Positions 52,504 to 60,767 of a stretch of DNA of 64,000 nt are shown here, one piece after another. Under the pieces are notes generated by a model that did no database searches, had not been told where the DNA came from, and saw nothing but the letters and a program-made list of their open reading frames with translations. The stretch is taken from contig CAZEWG010000012.1 of assembly GCA_964514485.1 (NCBI GenBank), forward strand, positions 12,475-76,474, written 5' to 3'. The DNA comes from JAEZAA01 sp964514485 (GTDB lineage: Bacteria; Pseudomonadota; Gammaproteobacteria; Pseudomonadales; Oleiphilaceae). The translations under genes and the position numbers were made by a program. Position 1 is the first letter of the stretch; each line of letters starts with the position of its first letter.

Positions 52504-53534
52504 TCGAGTTGCTCTGGCCCTGGATGCTGGTGCTGTTGCCCCTTCCCTGGCTACTCCCACGTCGCCGTACCCCGGTGGAGACTCAGGAACCGGCGCCACT
52601 GGTGCCTTTTTATGCCCGGGTGAGCCAACTGCAACGGGAGTTGGGCAGCACCGCCCTGCCCCAGCAGGACTCCCGCCTGCGCAAATGGCTTATGGCGCTG
52701 TCGTGGCTGGCGCTGGTGCTGGCCGCCTGTCGCCCTCAAATGATAGGTGACCCCATTCAGTTGGATGTCAGCGGGCGCGACCTGATGTTGGCGGTAGACG
52801 TTTCCCCCAGCATGAAAGAGCAAGACATGGTCTGGCGCGGCTATCAGTCAACACGCCTGCATGTGGTCAAGGAAGTCGTCAAGGATTTCGTCACCAAACG
52901 CCAGGGCGACCGGGTCGGGCTGATCCTGTTCGGTACCCAGCCCTATGTCCAGGTGCCTCTGACCTTCGATTTGAAAACCGTCAACCAACTGGTCGATGAG
53001 GCCATGCTGGGCATTGCCGGACGGGCCACGGCCATAGGCGATGCCGTCGGGCTGGCAGTCAAGCGCTTGCGGGAGCGCCCCGAACAAAGTCGGGTGCTGA
53101 TCCTTTTAACCGACGGTGCCAATACGGCAGGAGAAATCCCCCCGCTGAAAGCGGCGGAACTGGCCGCAGCCGAACGGATCAAGATCTATAGCATTGGCAT
53201 CGGCGCCGACGAGATCCTCCGTCCGGGCCTGTTCGGTGCCCGTCGGGAAAACCCATCCATCGACCTGGACGAAGAGATGTTGAAAGAAATGGCCGCCCTG
53301 ACCGGTGGTCAGTATTTCCGGGCCCGCAGTTCCAGTGAGCTGGAAATGATCTACGAAGTCGTCAATCAGTTAGAGCCGGTCGCTCAGGAGCAGAAGTTCT
53401 ATCGCCCCGTCAAACCATTATTTTATTGGCCTTTGGCGGCGGCACTCGGCATTAGCGCCCTGTTGGTTCTGGGTCGCGTCATCGGGACTCGCCGACGGCT
53501 CCTGATCGCCGGCCCCACGGAGGCTGAGTCATGA
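52500..53534 (+). CDS. batA: VWA domain protein BatA
   Basis: 344-residue membrane protein of the Bat (aerotolerance) operon. Two membrane helices at the N-terminus (about 4-20 and 62-78), a VWA domain with the MIDAS motif DVSPS (100-104) and LILLTDGANT, and a C-terminal helix (FYWPLAAALGISALLVLG). The start at 52500 overlaps the DUF4381 stop and has CGGAGG just ahead; a GTG at 52494 is also open. Next gene starts at 53531 (ATGA overlap). Confidence 0.92.
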   Translation: MIELLWPWMLVLLPLPWLLPRRRTPVETQEPAPLVPFYARVSQLQRELGSTALPQQDSRLRKWLMALSWLALVLAACRPQMIGDPIQLDVSGRDLMLAVDVSPSMKEQDMVWRGYQSTRLHVVKEVVKDFVTKRQGDRVGLILFGTQPYVQVPLTFDLKTVNQLVDEAMLGIAGRATAIGDAVGLAVKRLRERPEQSRVLILLTDGANTAGEIPPLKAAELAAAERIKIYSIGIGADEILRPGLFGARRENPSIDLDEEMLKEMAALTGGQYFRARSSSELEMIYEVVNQLEPVAQEQKFYRPVKPLFYWPLAAALGISALLVLGRVIGTRRRLLIAGPTEAES

Positions 53535-55433
53535 GTGTCCTGGGTAATTTCCACTTGTTACGGCCGGAATGGCTGCTCGCGCTAGTGCCCCTGGCCCTGC
53601 TTTTGGTGCTGGCGCAGCGCCGGGGTGTGGGCGAAAGCCACTGGCACCAGGTGATTCCCGCCGAGCTTTTGCGACATTTAATGCCCCAAGGCAACCGTTC
53701 TCAACGTAAGCCTTTATTCGCCCTGGCCCTCCTGTGGCTGGTCGCGGTCATTGCCTTGGCGGGACCGGCCTGGCAAAAAGAGCCTCAGCCACTGCAGGCC
53801 AAATCCGACCATCTGGTGGTGATTCTGGACCTCTCGCTGTCCACTCTGGCAACCGACCTGCAACCCAACCGTTTGACCCGGGCCAAACAGAAGCTCTCCG
53901 ATCTTCTCCAGCAGCGCCAGGAAGGACAGACCGCCTTGGTGGTCTATGCCGGCGACAGTCATGTGGTGTCGCCGTTGACGGATGACTCCGAAACAGTCCT
54001 GGCGATGGTTCCGGCTCTGGACCCGTTCATCATGCCCGCGCTGGGCAGCCGCCCGGAGCGGGCCGTGGCCCAGGCCATCGGACTGCTGGAAAATGCCGCC
54101 GTGCCCCAGGGGCGTCTGCTGCTGATGACCGATGACATGACCTCCTCCCAAGCCTCGCAAATCCGCGCCTTGTTGAGGGGGACACCTTATCAATTGAGCG
54201 TCATTGCGATTGGCACCGCCGCGGGCGGCCCGATTCAGATTCCTGAGCGGGGTTTTCTCCAGGATAACCAGGGCCAGGTCATCATCCCCACCATCAATGA
54301 GAGGCTTCTCGAACAACTGGCCGAGGAACTGGGTGGCCGTTTTGCCAGCATTAGCCTCGACAACCGGGATCTGGACACCGCCCTACAGCAAGGCTTTCCG
54401 GAAGCGGACTATACCCAACAGGACCGCAGCCTGAACTTTGACCTGTGGCAGGATGAAGGCTACTGGCTGGTACTGGCGTTGATTCCCTTCGCCCTCTGGC
54501 TGTATCGACGCGGTGCGTTTCTGATTTTGTTTCTGGGCGTGGGCCTGCTGCCCCAGCAAAGCGAGGCTTTCGAATGGCAAGGCCTTTGGCAGACACCGGA
54601 TCAGCGCGGCCAGCAAGCCTATCTGGCGGAACGCTTCGACGAAGCGGCAACGCTTTTCGAAACTCCGGACTGGAAAGGCAGTGCTCTCTATCGAGCCGGC
54701 CACTATGAAGCCGCCGCCGAGGAGTTTGCGGCCCAACAAACACCCGACAGTTTCTACAACCTCGGCAACAGCCTGGCCCAAGCCAAACAGTTTGAACAGG
54801 CCATAGCTGCCTATGAGCAGGTACTGGCTCTACAACCCGACCACACAGCAGCGCGCCACAACAAAGAGTTGATTGAGCAGTTCCTGCAACAGCAACAGCA
54901 ACAGCAACANNNNNNNNNNNNNNNNNNNNNNNNNNNNNNNNNNNNNNNNNNNNNNNNNNNNNNNNNNNNNNNNNNNNNNNNNNNNNNNNNNNNNNNNNNN
55001 NNNNNNNNNGCAACAGCAACAGCAACAGCAACAAGGCGACCCGAACTCTGGTGATCAATCAGAGCAACAAGATTCCGAGAGTCAATCAGAACAACAGGAT
55101 TCCCAGCAATCCCAGCCCGGCTCTTCAACGCGGCCGGAAGATGACCTGCCGGATGAGCGGGAAAGCTCCCAGCCCGAGCAACAGCCTGGTCAGGGCTCGC
55201 AGCCCGAGCCTGAACAAGGCATGCAGCCTGAAGCGCCGGAGGAGTCAGCTCAGCCCCAACCCCGGGAAACCCTGGCTGAAGACTCAACCGACCGGGAACA
55301 ACAGCAGGCCAATGAACAATGGCTCAGACGGGTGCCCGATGACCCGGGCGGACTACTCAAGCGCAAGTTTGAACTGCAATACCGTGAACGCGGCTATCAG
55401 GAACGACAACCGACGGATCAACCCATATGGTAA
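53531..55433 (+). CDS. batB: BatB: VWA plus TPR protein, interrupted by an assembly gap
   Basis: Membrane protein with helices at about 10-28 and 62-78, a VWA domain (MIDAS DLSLS, 100-104), a helix near 310-330 and TPR-like repeats, followed by polyglutamine and an acidic, Gln/Glu/Pro-rich tail ending in the BatB signature WLRRVPDDPGGLLKRKFELQYRERG. The frame breaks only because 100 Ns (54910-55009) stand for an unknown length: base 54910 and base 55010 are both third codon positions, so the true number of missing bases must be a multiple of 3. The two halves are therefore one gene. The true length is unknown. Confidence 0.88.
54887..55034 (+). repeat. (CAACAG)n polyglutamine tract around the gap
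   Basis: Alternating CAA and CAG codons flank the gap: eight codons on the left (54887-54910) and eight full codons plus one final base on the right (55010-55034). The tract broke the assembly, so the true repeat number cannot be read. Confidence 0.9.
54910..55009. other. Assembly gap (100 N)
   Basis: Exactly 100 N, a conventional placeholder rather than a measured size. It lies inside the polyglutamine tract of batB. Confidence 0.97.
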
Positions 55434-57154
55434 CAATGCATAAGGTTTTACGTTTCATCTCCATGGCCTGCCTGCTGTTGAGCGGCGGGCTGCAAACGGC
55501 GTTGGCCGATAGCCTGGTCGCCAGCGTCGACCGTACTGAAATCACTGCCAACGAGTCGCTGCAACTGTCGTTAACCGCCTCGCTTGACGTCAGTTTCAGC
55601 CTTAACTTTCTTAACCTGCAGCTCCCCAGCCCCGACCTGGAGCCTTTGCGGGAAGACTTTGAGATTGTCGATCAGCGCCAACGTTACAGCTTCCAGAACA
55701 TCAACGGGCAAAACCGGGCCAACATCACCTGGAACTATACCTTGATGCCCAAGCGTAGCGGCACCCTGACCATTCCTCCGCTCCAGTTCAGGGATGCCCA
55801 GTCAGAAAGTATCCAGATCCGGGTTGCCGAACCGGCCGCTGGCAATCGTCAGCATGAGCCGGTCTTTCTGGAAGCCCAGATCAGTAAGAATGAAGTCTTT
55901 GTGCAGGAGCAGCTGATCTACACCCTGCGTCTACACTACCTGAACGATATCCTGGGCGGCGAGTTGAGCGCCCCGGAGCCGACTGACGCGATCGTCAAGC
56001 AAATCGACAAACAGCAGGAATACAGCCGCACGATTAATGGCAGAACCTATCAGGTGATCGAACGCCGCTATCTGATCATTCCCCAGAAAAGCGGCAACCT
56101 GGAAATCGCCCCTCAGGTTTTTAGCGGCAGCTTCTATGATGGCCGCACCCGTAACCGTCAACATCGCCAGGCCCGCTCGGACGCCATCACCGTCAAGGTC
56201 ATGCCACCGCAGTCCGAAACCGGAGACAAGCCCTGGCTACCAGCCATGAGCCTGGTGCTCAACGAGGAATGGAGCCGTAACCCGGATGAGCTGGAAGTGG
56301 GAGACTCCATTACCCGTACCCTGACCATCAAGGCGCTGGGTCTGGAAGGCTCCCAGTTACCCCCCCTGCCCCGCCATAACGTGCCCCAACTGCGGCAATA
56401 TCCGGAGCAGCCGGAAATCGACAGTCAAACCCATGCCAATGGGGTAACGGGAACCCGAATCGAGCGCACCGCGATCATCGCCGTTCAAGGCGGGGAAGTA
56501 CGCCTGCCAGAAATTCAGCTGCCCTGGTTTGACACCGCCAATCAGGAGTGGCGCACGGCCGTTATTCCCGCACGGGTTCTCCACATTAAAGGGGCACCGG
56601 GCTCCGCCCATCAGTCGGTGGACGCCCAGGGCCAGGCATCAGCGCTGCCGGAGCCTTCCGACACGGAGCAGGGTATCCCTTCCCCCACCCTGTCAGACCA
56701 TGGATTGCCCTGGCCCTGGATCAGCTTGGCGCTACTGGTCTTATGGCTGACCACCTTGGCGACCCTGTTCATCTGGCACCGGCGTTCACCCCAAAAGCCC
56801 CAGCCAGATCTTGCGGTCAGTACGCAGGACCAGGAACACCAGGCCTTCACTCAACTGAAAGCCTTGGCGGGTCAAAACTGGCAACAAGTGCGTCCGGCGC
56901 TGTTACAGTGGAGTCGCAGCTTCTGGCCCAGCCACCGGATTCACTCCCTGGCGGATCTGATGGCGCTCGCCCAGTCCCCTGCCCTGACTGAACATATACG
57001 CCAGCTGGAAGCCAGCTGCTATAGCCCACAAGGCCATGGCAGTGGTGATACCACGGAGGTGATCAAGGCCGTTGAACAGTTACGGGAAGCGAAGCAACAA
57101 GCTGCTAGACCGGACTCAGGAGAGTTGGCGGAACTTTATCCCGCGCTGCATTAG
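55427..57154 (+). CDS. batD: BatD-family protein
   Basis: 575-residue envelope protein of the bat operon. Signal peptide (to about residue 27, LQTALA), a large periplasmic part made of beta-rich repeats (VASVDRTEITANESLQLSLTA, LQFRDAQSESIQIRVAEP, LEAQISKNEVFVQEQLIYTLRLHY), one membrane helix near 420-440 (WISLALLVLWLTTLATLFIW) and a cytosolic C-terminus. It starts with ATG 55427, overlapping the batB stop by 7 bases; a second ATG at 55436 is possible. BatD-like proteins are tied to oxygen tolerance in Bacteroides, but the role in gammaproteobacteria is unclear. Confidence 0.9.
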   Translation: MVTMHKVLRFISMACLLLSGGLQTALADSLVASVDRTEITANESLQLSLTASLDVSFSLNFLNLQLPSPDLEPLREDFEIVDQRQRYSFQNINGQNRANITWNYTLMPKRSGTLTIPPLQFRDAQSESIQIRVAEPAAGNRQHEPVFLEAQISKNEVFVQEQLIYTLRLHYLNDILGGELSAPEPTDAIVKQIDKQQEYSRTINGRTYQVIERRYLIIPQKSGNLEIAPQVFSGSFYDGRTRNRQHRQARSDAITVKVMPPQSETGDKPWLPAMSLVLNEEWSRNPDELEVGDSITRTLTIKALGLEGSQLPPLPRHNVPQLRQYPEQPEIDSQTHANGVTGTRIERTAIIAVQGGEVRLPEIQLPWFDTANQEWRTAVIPARVLHIKGAPGSAHQSVDAQGQASALPEPSDTEQGIPSPTLSDHGLPWPWISLALLVLWLTTLATLFIWHRRSPQKPQPDLAVSTQDQEHQAFTQLKALAGQNWQQVRPALLQWSRSFWPSHRIHSLADLMALAQSPALTEHIRQLEASCYSPQGHGSGDTTEVIKAVEQLREAKQQAARPDSGELAELYPALH

Positions 57155-57183
57155 GAAAGGAATTAGCTGAACGTGGTACCAAA

Positions 57184-57226
57184 CTGAGGCGGGTCAACGA
57201 ATAGTCCTTCGTTTTCACCGCCTCAG
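57184..57226. terminator. Hairpin between batD and DUF2788
   Basis: Outer stem CTGAGGCGG / CCGCCTCAG (57184-57192 / 57218-57226) with a second stem AACGAA / TTCGTT inside. It lies between convergent genes and probably stops both. Confidence 0.7.
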
Positions 57227-57244
57227 TACGGGCTTTATCACGGA

Positions 57245-57445
57245 TTAAACGTTAATGGTTTCCACCAAAACCGTTTTGATAATAAAGCCCACAACACCCA
57301 GGCCCAGTGCGAAGAAAAGGACCGAGGCCCCCCATTTTCCCGCATTGGACTTTTTAGCCAGATCCCACACGATGAAGGCCATAAAGCCGATCAATCCGGT
57401 CACCAAGACCATTAGTGAGATTGATTCAAATGTTTCAATATCCAT
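57245..57445 (-). CDS. DUF2788-family membrane protein
   Basis: 66-residue inner-membrane protein with two hydrophobic helices (LMVLVTGLIGFMAFIVW and ASVLFFALGLGVVGFIIK) joined by a short basic loop (DLAKKSNAGKWG). This loop and the MDIETFE start are the DUF2788 signature. Function unknown. Confidence 0.88.
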   Translation of the reverse strand: MDIETFESISLMVLVTGLIGFMAFIVWDLAKKSNAGKWGASVLFFALGLGVVGFIIKTVLVETINV

Positions 57446-57514
57446 AATCTCCCCCTAAATTAGTCAGCTATTATAAAAACAGTCTGACCCTAAAAGGAAC
57501 CGTTGTAGGGAGAA

Positions 57515-57531
57515 CCCGCAGCCCTTGCGGG
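57515..57531 (-). terminator. Hairpin after the glutamine amidotransferase
   Basis: 6-bp stem CCCGCA / TGCGGG with loop GCCCT, followed on the minus strand by TTCTCCC. Short, so termination is uncertain. Confidence 0.4.
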
Positions 57532-57602
57532 CGGATTGATTCGGCCGCTTCAGGGGAGTCGCTCCAGGCCCGGAAATGGCTCAAGAATAGTGGCCGCCTC
57601 TG

Positions 57603-58349
57603 CTATTGCTGCTCTAGAACAAGAGTTGCAAAACGCTCCAACAGCCGCCCAGCCTGTGGCGTGTCCGCCACGGCGGCCAGCAACTGTTCCGGATTTTTCC
57701 CTTCTTCCCGCAATCGTGGCCCGAAGGTGGTTACATACTCCCTCATAATCTGTTCGTTGAACTCGGGATGAAACTGCACGCCCCAGGCCTGGCGACCGAT
57801 CCGAAAGGCCTGGCAGGGCTCAAATTCCGTCGAGGCCAATAATTGCGCCCCCGGCGGCAATTCCACCACCGATTGGGCATGGGTCAGATGCACCTTGAAT
57901 TCCTTGGGGCATGCTTGAAACAGCGCATCACTGGCAGCGGCTTCCTGCAAAGTAAGCCGCCAGGTGCCAATCTCCCGGCCTTGCGGGTGGTAATCCACTT
58001 TCCCGCCCAGCCCATGAGCCAGCAACTGGTGCCCGTAGCAAACGCCCAGCACCGGCAACTCAGCGTCAACCGCTTCTTTCAGCCACGCGGCGGTCAGCTC
58101 ACTCCAGGCTTCACGATCAGACACCATGGCCGGCGAACCCGTCACCAGCACCCCTGCCACTTCGGATAAGTCAGGCAATGCCTCGCCCGCCGGCGGCTCA
58201 ACCACGCGACAGAGCAATCCCAGGGGTTGAATTCGTTGGATAAACCAGTCCTCAAAGTCTCCGTGGGCCTGCTGAATACCGGCAAAGGTACTGCCTGCTT
58301 TGATAATGAGTAGCGGCTTTGAGATCGGCGCCTGTCTGAGACTCTGCAT
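57603..58349 (-). CDS. Class I glutamine amidotransferase
   Basis: Cytosolic GATase1 of 248 residues. The triad is Cys104 in GVCYGHQLL, with His194 and Glu196 in GVQFHPEF. The GMP-synthase-like fold stands alone, without a synthetase domain. Bacterial relatives act on gamma-glutamyl compounds or supply ammonia; the substrate is open. The start is uncertain: ATG 58349 has a purine-rich site (GAGAAG) upstream, and ATG 58367 is an alternative. Confidence 0.88.
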   Translation of the reverse strand: MQSLRQAPISKPLLIIKAGSTFAGIQQAHGDFEDWFIQRIQPLGLLCRVVEPPAGEALPDLSEVAGVLVTGSPAMVSDREAWSELTAAWLKEAVDAELPVLGVCYGHQLLAHGLGGKVDYHPQGREIGTWRLTLQEAAASDALFQACPKEFKVHLTHAQSVVELPPGAQLLASTEFEPCQAFRIGRQAWGVQFHPEFNEQIMREYVTTFGPRLREEGKNPEQLLAAVADTPQAGRLLERFATLVLEQQ

Positions 58350-58552
58350 GGACTTCTCTTCGCTCATAGGTCAATGATGTTGCTCTCCGATCCGGTGACG
58401 GAGAGCTGTTGGGAAGGTTTTCTACGTTACTCCAAGAGCCCCGGCCAAATCCAGGCCACACGGGTTCAGACAACCTCAAAAGCTGTTACCTTGCCCCAGC
58501 CAGCCGATGGCGGGTATAACAAGAAATAGAAACAGGACAATGAGGAGCTTCC

Positions 58553-58828
58553 ATGCCGCAGAAGATTTGTATCAAAGCCTGGGTTTCTGGCAGGGTGCAG
58601 GGCGTTTCCTATCGTGCTTATACCCAACGGGAAGCCCAGCGTTTGGGCCTGGCCGGCTACGCCCGCAACCTAGCGGATGGCCGTGTGGAAGTACTGGCCT
58701 GTGGTGATGAATCCCAAGTCCGGCAATTGCTAGACTGGCTCCACCAGGGCTCGCCCAACGCCCGGGTCAGTGCCGTTGATAGCCAGGCCAGCCCCTGGCA
58801 GGAACTCACCGATTTCACCACGGGCTGA
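58553..58828 (+). CDS. acyP: Acylphosphatase
   Basis: 91-residue enzyme that hydrolyses acyl phosphates. The complete signature is present: GRVQGVSYR (13-21) with phosphate-binding Arg21, and GYARNLADGRVEV with catalytic Asn39. RBS GAGGAG precedes the ATG. It lies 140 bases before lexA; the lexA promoter sits between. Confidence 0.95.
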   Translation: MPQKICIKAWVSGRVQGVSYRAYTQREAQRLGLAGYARNLADGRVEVLACGDESQVRQLLDWLHQGSPNARVSAVDSQASPWQELTDFTTG

Positions 58829-58881
58829 CCAGCCCCTCCCGGCAAACCCTGCCCCGCCGCGCCTTTACATTCAGCAAGGGC

Positions 58882-58897
58882 CTGTATATATTTACAC
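58882..58897. promoter_or_regulatory. SOS box 1 (LexA operator)
   Basis: CTGTATATATTTACAC: CTGT-N8-ACAC, one mismatch to the consensus CTGT-N8-ACAG. First of two operators ahead of lexA. Confidence 0.85.
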
Positions 58898-58900
58898 TAT

Positions 58901-58916
58901 CTGTATATCCAACCAG
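58901..58916. promoter_or_regulatory. SOS box 2 (LexA operator)
   Basis: CTGTATATCCAACCAG: CTGT-N8-CCAG, one mismatch. It starts 19 bases after box 1. Tandem boxes with a short gap are the known layout of the E. coli lexA promoter. Confidence 0.8.
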
Positions 58917-58967
58917 ACCTTTCGGCTCTGTCTGCACTCAGCAGAGCCGATTCAAGAGAGCGATTTC

Positions 58968-59582
58968 ATGATTAAACTGACCAAGCGCCAAGCCGAAGTG
59001 CTGGACCTGATCAAACGTCATATTGACGAAACGGGCTATCCTCCCACCCGTGCGGAAATCGCCACCTCCCTGGGCTTTCGCTCCGCCAACGCCGCGGAAG
59101 AGCATTTAAAAGCGCTCGCCCGCAAAGGGGCCATTGAAATGGTTCCCGGCGCCTCCCGAGGAATTCGCCTGCCCGAGTCCGAAACGGAAGCGGACCCTGG
59201 CATTCCCATTATCGGACAGGTCGCTGCGGGCCAACCCATTCTCGCCCAGGAACATATTGAAGATTACTGCACCATGCCGCCCAACTTTTTCACGCCAGCA
59301 GCGGATTACTTCCTCCGTGTCAAAGGCATGAGTATGAAGGATGTGGGGATTCTGGATGGTGACCTGCTGGCGGTTCACCGGACCAATCAAGCACAAAACG
59401 GGCAGATCGTTGTTGCTCGGATTGATGACGAAGTGACGGTAAAGCGCTTCCAGCGTAACAAGCACGAAGTGCAACTTATCGCGGAAAACGAAGAGTTCGC
59501 TCCTATTGTGATCGACCTGCGGGAACAAGAGCTGCACATTGAAGGGTTGAGCGTGGGCGTTATCCGCAAAAGCAGCCACTAA
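58968..59582 (+). CDS. lexA: LexA repressor
   Basis: SOS repressor of 204 residues. N-terminal winged helix (LTKRQAEVLDLIKRHIDETGYPPTRAEIATSLGFRSANAAEEHLKAL), self-cleavage site Ala87-Gly88 (VAAGQP), catalytic Ser122 (GMSMKD) and Lys159 (VTVKRF), each 3 ahead of the E. coli numbering. Two SOS boxes upstream give autoregulation. It is followed by convergent small genes, and no sulA is seen beside it. Confidence 0.97.
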   Translation: MIKLTKRQAEVLDLIKRHIDETGYPPTRAEIATSLGFRSANAAEEHLKALARKGAIEMVPGASRGIRLPESETEADPGIPIIGQVAAGQPILAQEHIEDYCTMPPNFFTPAADYFLRVKGMSMKDVGILDGDLLAVHRTNQAQNGQIVVARIDDEVTVKRFQRNKHEVQLIAENEEFAPIVIDLREQELHIEGLSVGVIRKSSH

Positions 59583-59596
59583 GAACAGGCATTCAA

Positions 59597-59657
59597 CTGC
59601 CGCAGACTCCGGGACTGCCAACCCTGCGGCAGACCGCTAACCAAGCGGCTGCCGCAG
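59597..59657. terminator. Three-arm hairpin region after lexA
   Basis: CTGCCGCAG (59597-59605), its complement CTGCGGCAG (59624-59632) and a second CTGCCGCAG (59649-59657). The middle arm can pair with either side; the downstream pairing is strengthened by CCGCT / AGCGG (59634-59638 / 59644-59648). Probably the lexA terminator. Confidence 0.6.
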
Positions 59658-59687
59658 AATCTAGCTATTAATCAGCAAATCATAGAA

Positions 59688-59954
59688 TCAGTGAATCGTA
59701 TGACTGGGTTGGCGGCCACGAGTGAGCATGGTCTCAATTTCGTCCGCCATGTCCTGGTTTGCACCAAGATTCGAAACGGTCTGGATCGCAGCACTGATCA
59801 TCGCCCGCACCACGGTCGTACTATGTTGTTGCAGCACTTCCTGCGCCTCGCGGGAAAAGCTGATTCTCACCAACGAGTCACCATCACCATCCGCACGTTG
59901 CAATGCGTAATCACCATTGGAGAGTTGCACGATTTCTAAGTAGGACGCCGGCAT
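59688..59954 (-). CDS. Conserved small protein next to lexA
   Basis: 88-residue cytosolic protein with no recognised domain. The first part reads SYLEIVQLSNGDYALQRADGDGDSLVRISFSREAQEVLQ, followed by a helix (TTVVRAMISAAIQTVSNLGANQD). It resembles the small hypothetical gene (PA3009 type) that I recall beside lexA in Pseudomonas. ATG 59954, RBS GAGAGG. It follows the DUF6586 gene by about 95 bases on the same strand. Confidence 0.75.
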   Translation of the reverse strand: MPASYLEIVQLSNGDYALQRADGDGDSLVRISFSREAQEVLQQHSTTVVRAMISAAIQTVSNLGANQDMADEIETMLTRGRQPSHTIH

Positions 59955-60049
59955 AAGCAATACCTCTCGCAGAAATAGTCAGTTTTCTATCCGTCAGGCC
60001 ATTCGCAGAAACCAGCCCCTCCGGGTCATGCTCTCACTGCTCCCAGAAA

Positions 60050-60520
60050 TTACCACTCTTGGGTGCGTTCCCTGAATGCGATGACATAGTCCTTCAAGTC
60101 CTGCAACATCAACTGGTGACGTGGCAATTCTTCATCCGCTGCAGTTAATGATAGCTCTACCGGAATCTGTGCCTCCGGCTTAGCCTGGGGATTAAGGCAG
60201 GCTTCCTGCTCCCCTATTAATAACCTTAGCCAACTTTGCGGATTTTCATACAGGCTCAGCAAAGCAGATACTTCTGAATTGGTGACTCCCAGGCGTTTTT
60301 CAAGGTCTGCCAAGCTCGAAAGACGGACTTTGGTAAGATTGAATGACTCGCCAATTTCGTTAAGCAGGCCAAGCCAGGCGCCGTGCAACAGGAAAAGTCC
60401 GGCTTGACGGGCGCTTTCCTTAAGGGCGGGATTAGTACCTGCATCCGCGTTCATCAAATCAAACTGCAGACGCGCCAAATAAAGCTTTTGGTTGGTGAAT
60501 GGAGCCCAGATGCCTGCCAT
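60050..60520 (-). CDS. DUF6586-family protein
   Basis: 156-residue, mainly helical cytosolic protein. The N-terminus (NQKLYLARLQFDLMN) and the block ESARQAGLFLLHGAWLGLLNEIGESFNLT, then LLSLYENPQSWLRLLIG, match DUF6586 as I recall it from the Pseudomonas lexA-topA region. The ATG at 60520 is preferred, with AGGAG 6 bases upstream; the ATG at 60553 is possible. Function unknown. Confidence 0.75.
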   Translation of the reverse strand: MAGIWAPFTNQKLYLARLQFDLMNADAGTNPALKESARQAGLFLLHGAWLGLLNEIGESFNLTKVRLSSLADLEKRLGVTNSEVSALLSLYENPQSWLRLLIGEQEACLNPQAKPEAQIPVELSLTAADEELPRHQLMLQDLKDYVIAFRERTQEW

Positions 60521-60767
60521 GAATGCTCCTGTGGATACAGCCTGTTGAGACACAGGAAATGGATATCATGAGGTCTAATGTAAACTTAGCTGGCATAATA
60601 TGAAACAGGATTTTCAAAAAGAACCGGCAGAAAAAACGAATATCGGCTATCTTTAGCCAACCCCAGAGAAGTATCTAGAGGTGAAACAACTCTACTCCTG
60701 ATCCGGGACTAGAGTACTGCCTTCGCCAAAATACGGAAGCCATAATAGAGAACAGAGACAGCGAAGT

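Noticed and set aside
54910..55054. Frameshift and early stop in batB
   Set aside because: The shift is due to a 100-base placeholder, not a multiple of 3. The correct frame resumes after the gap and ends at 55433.
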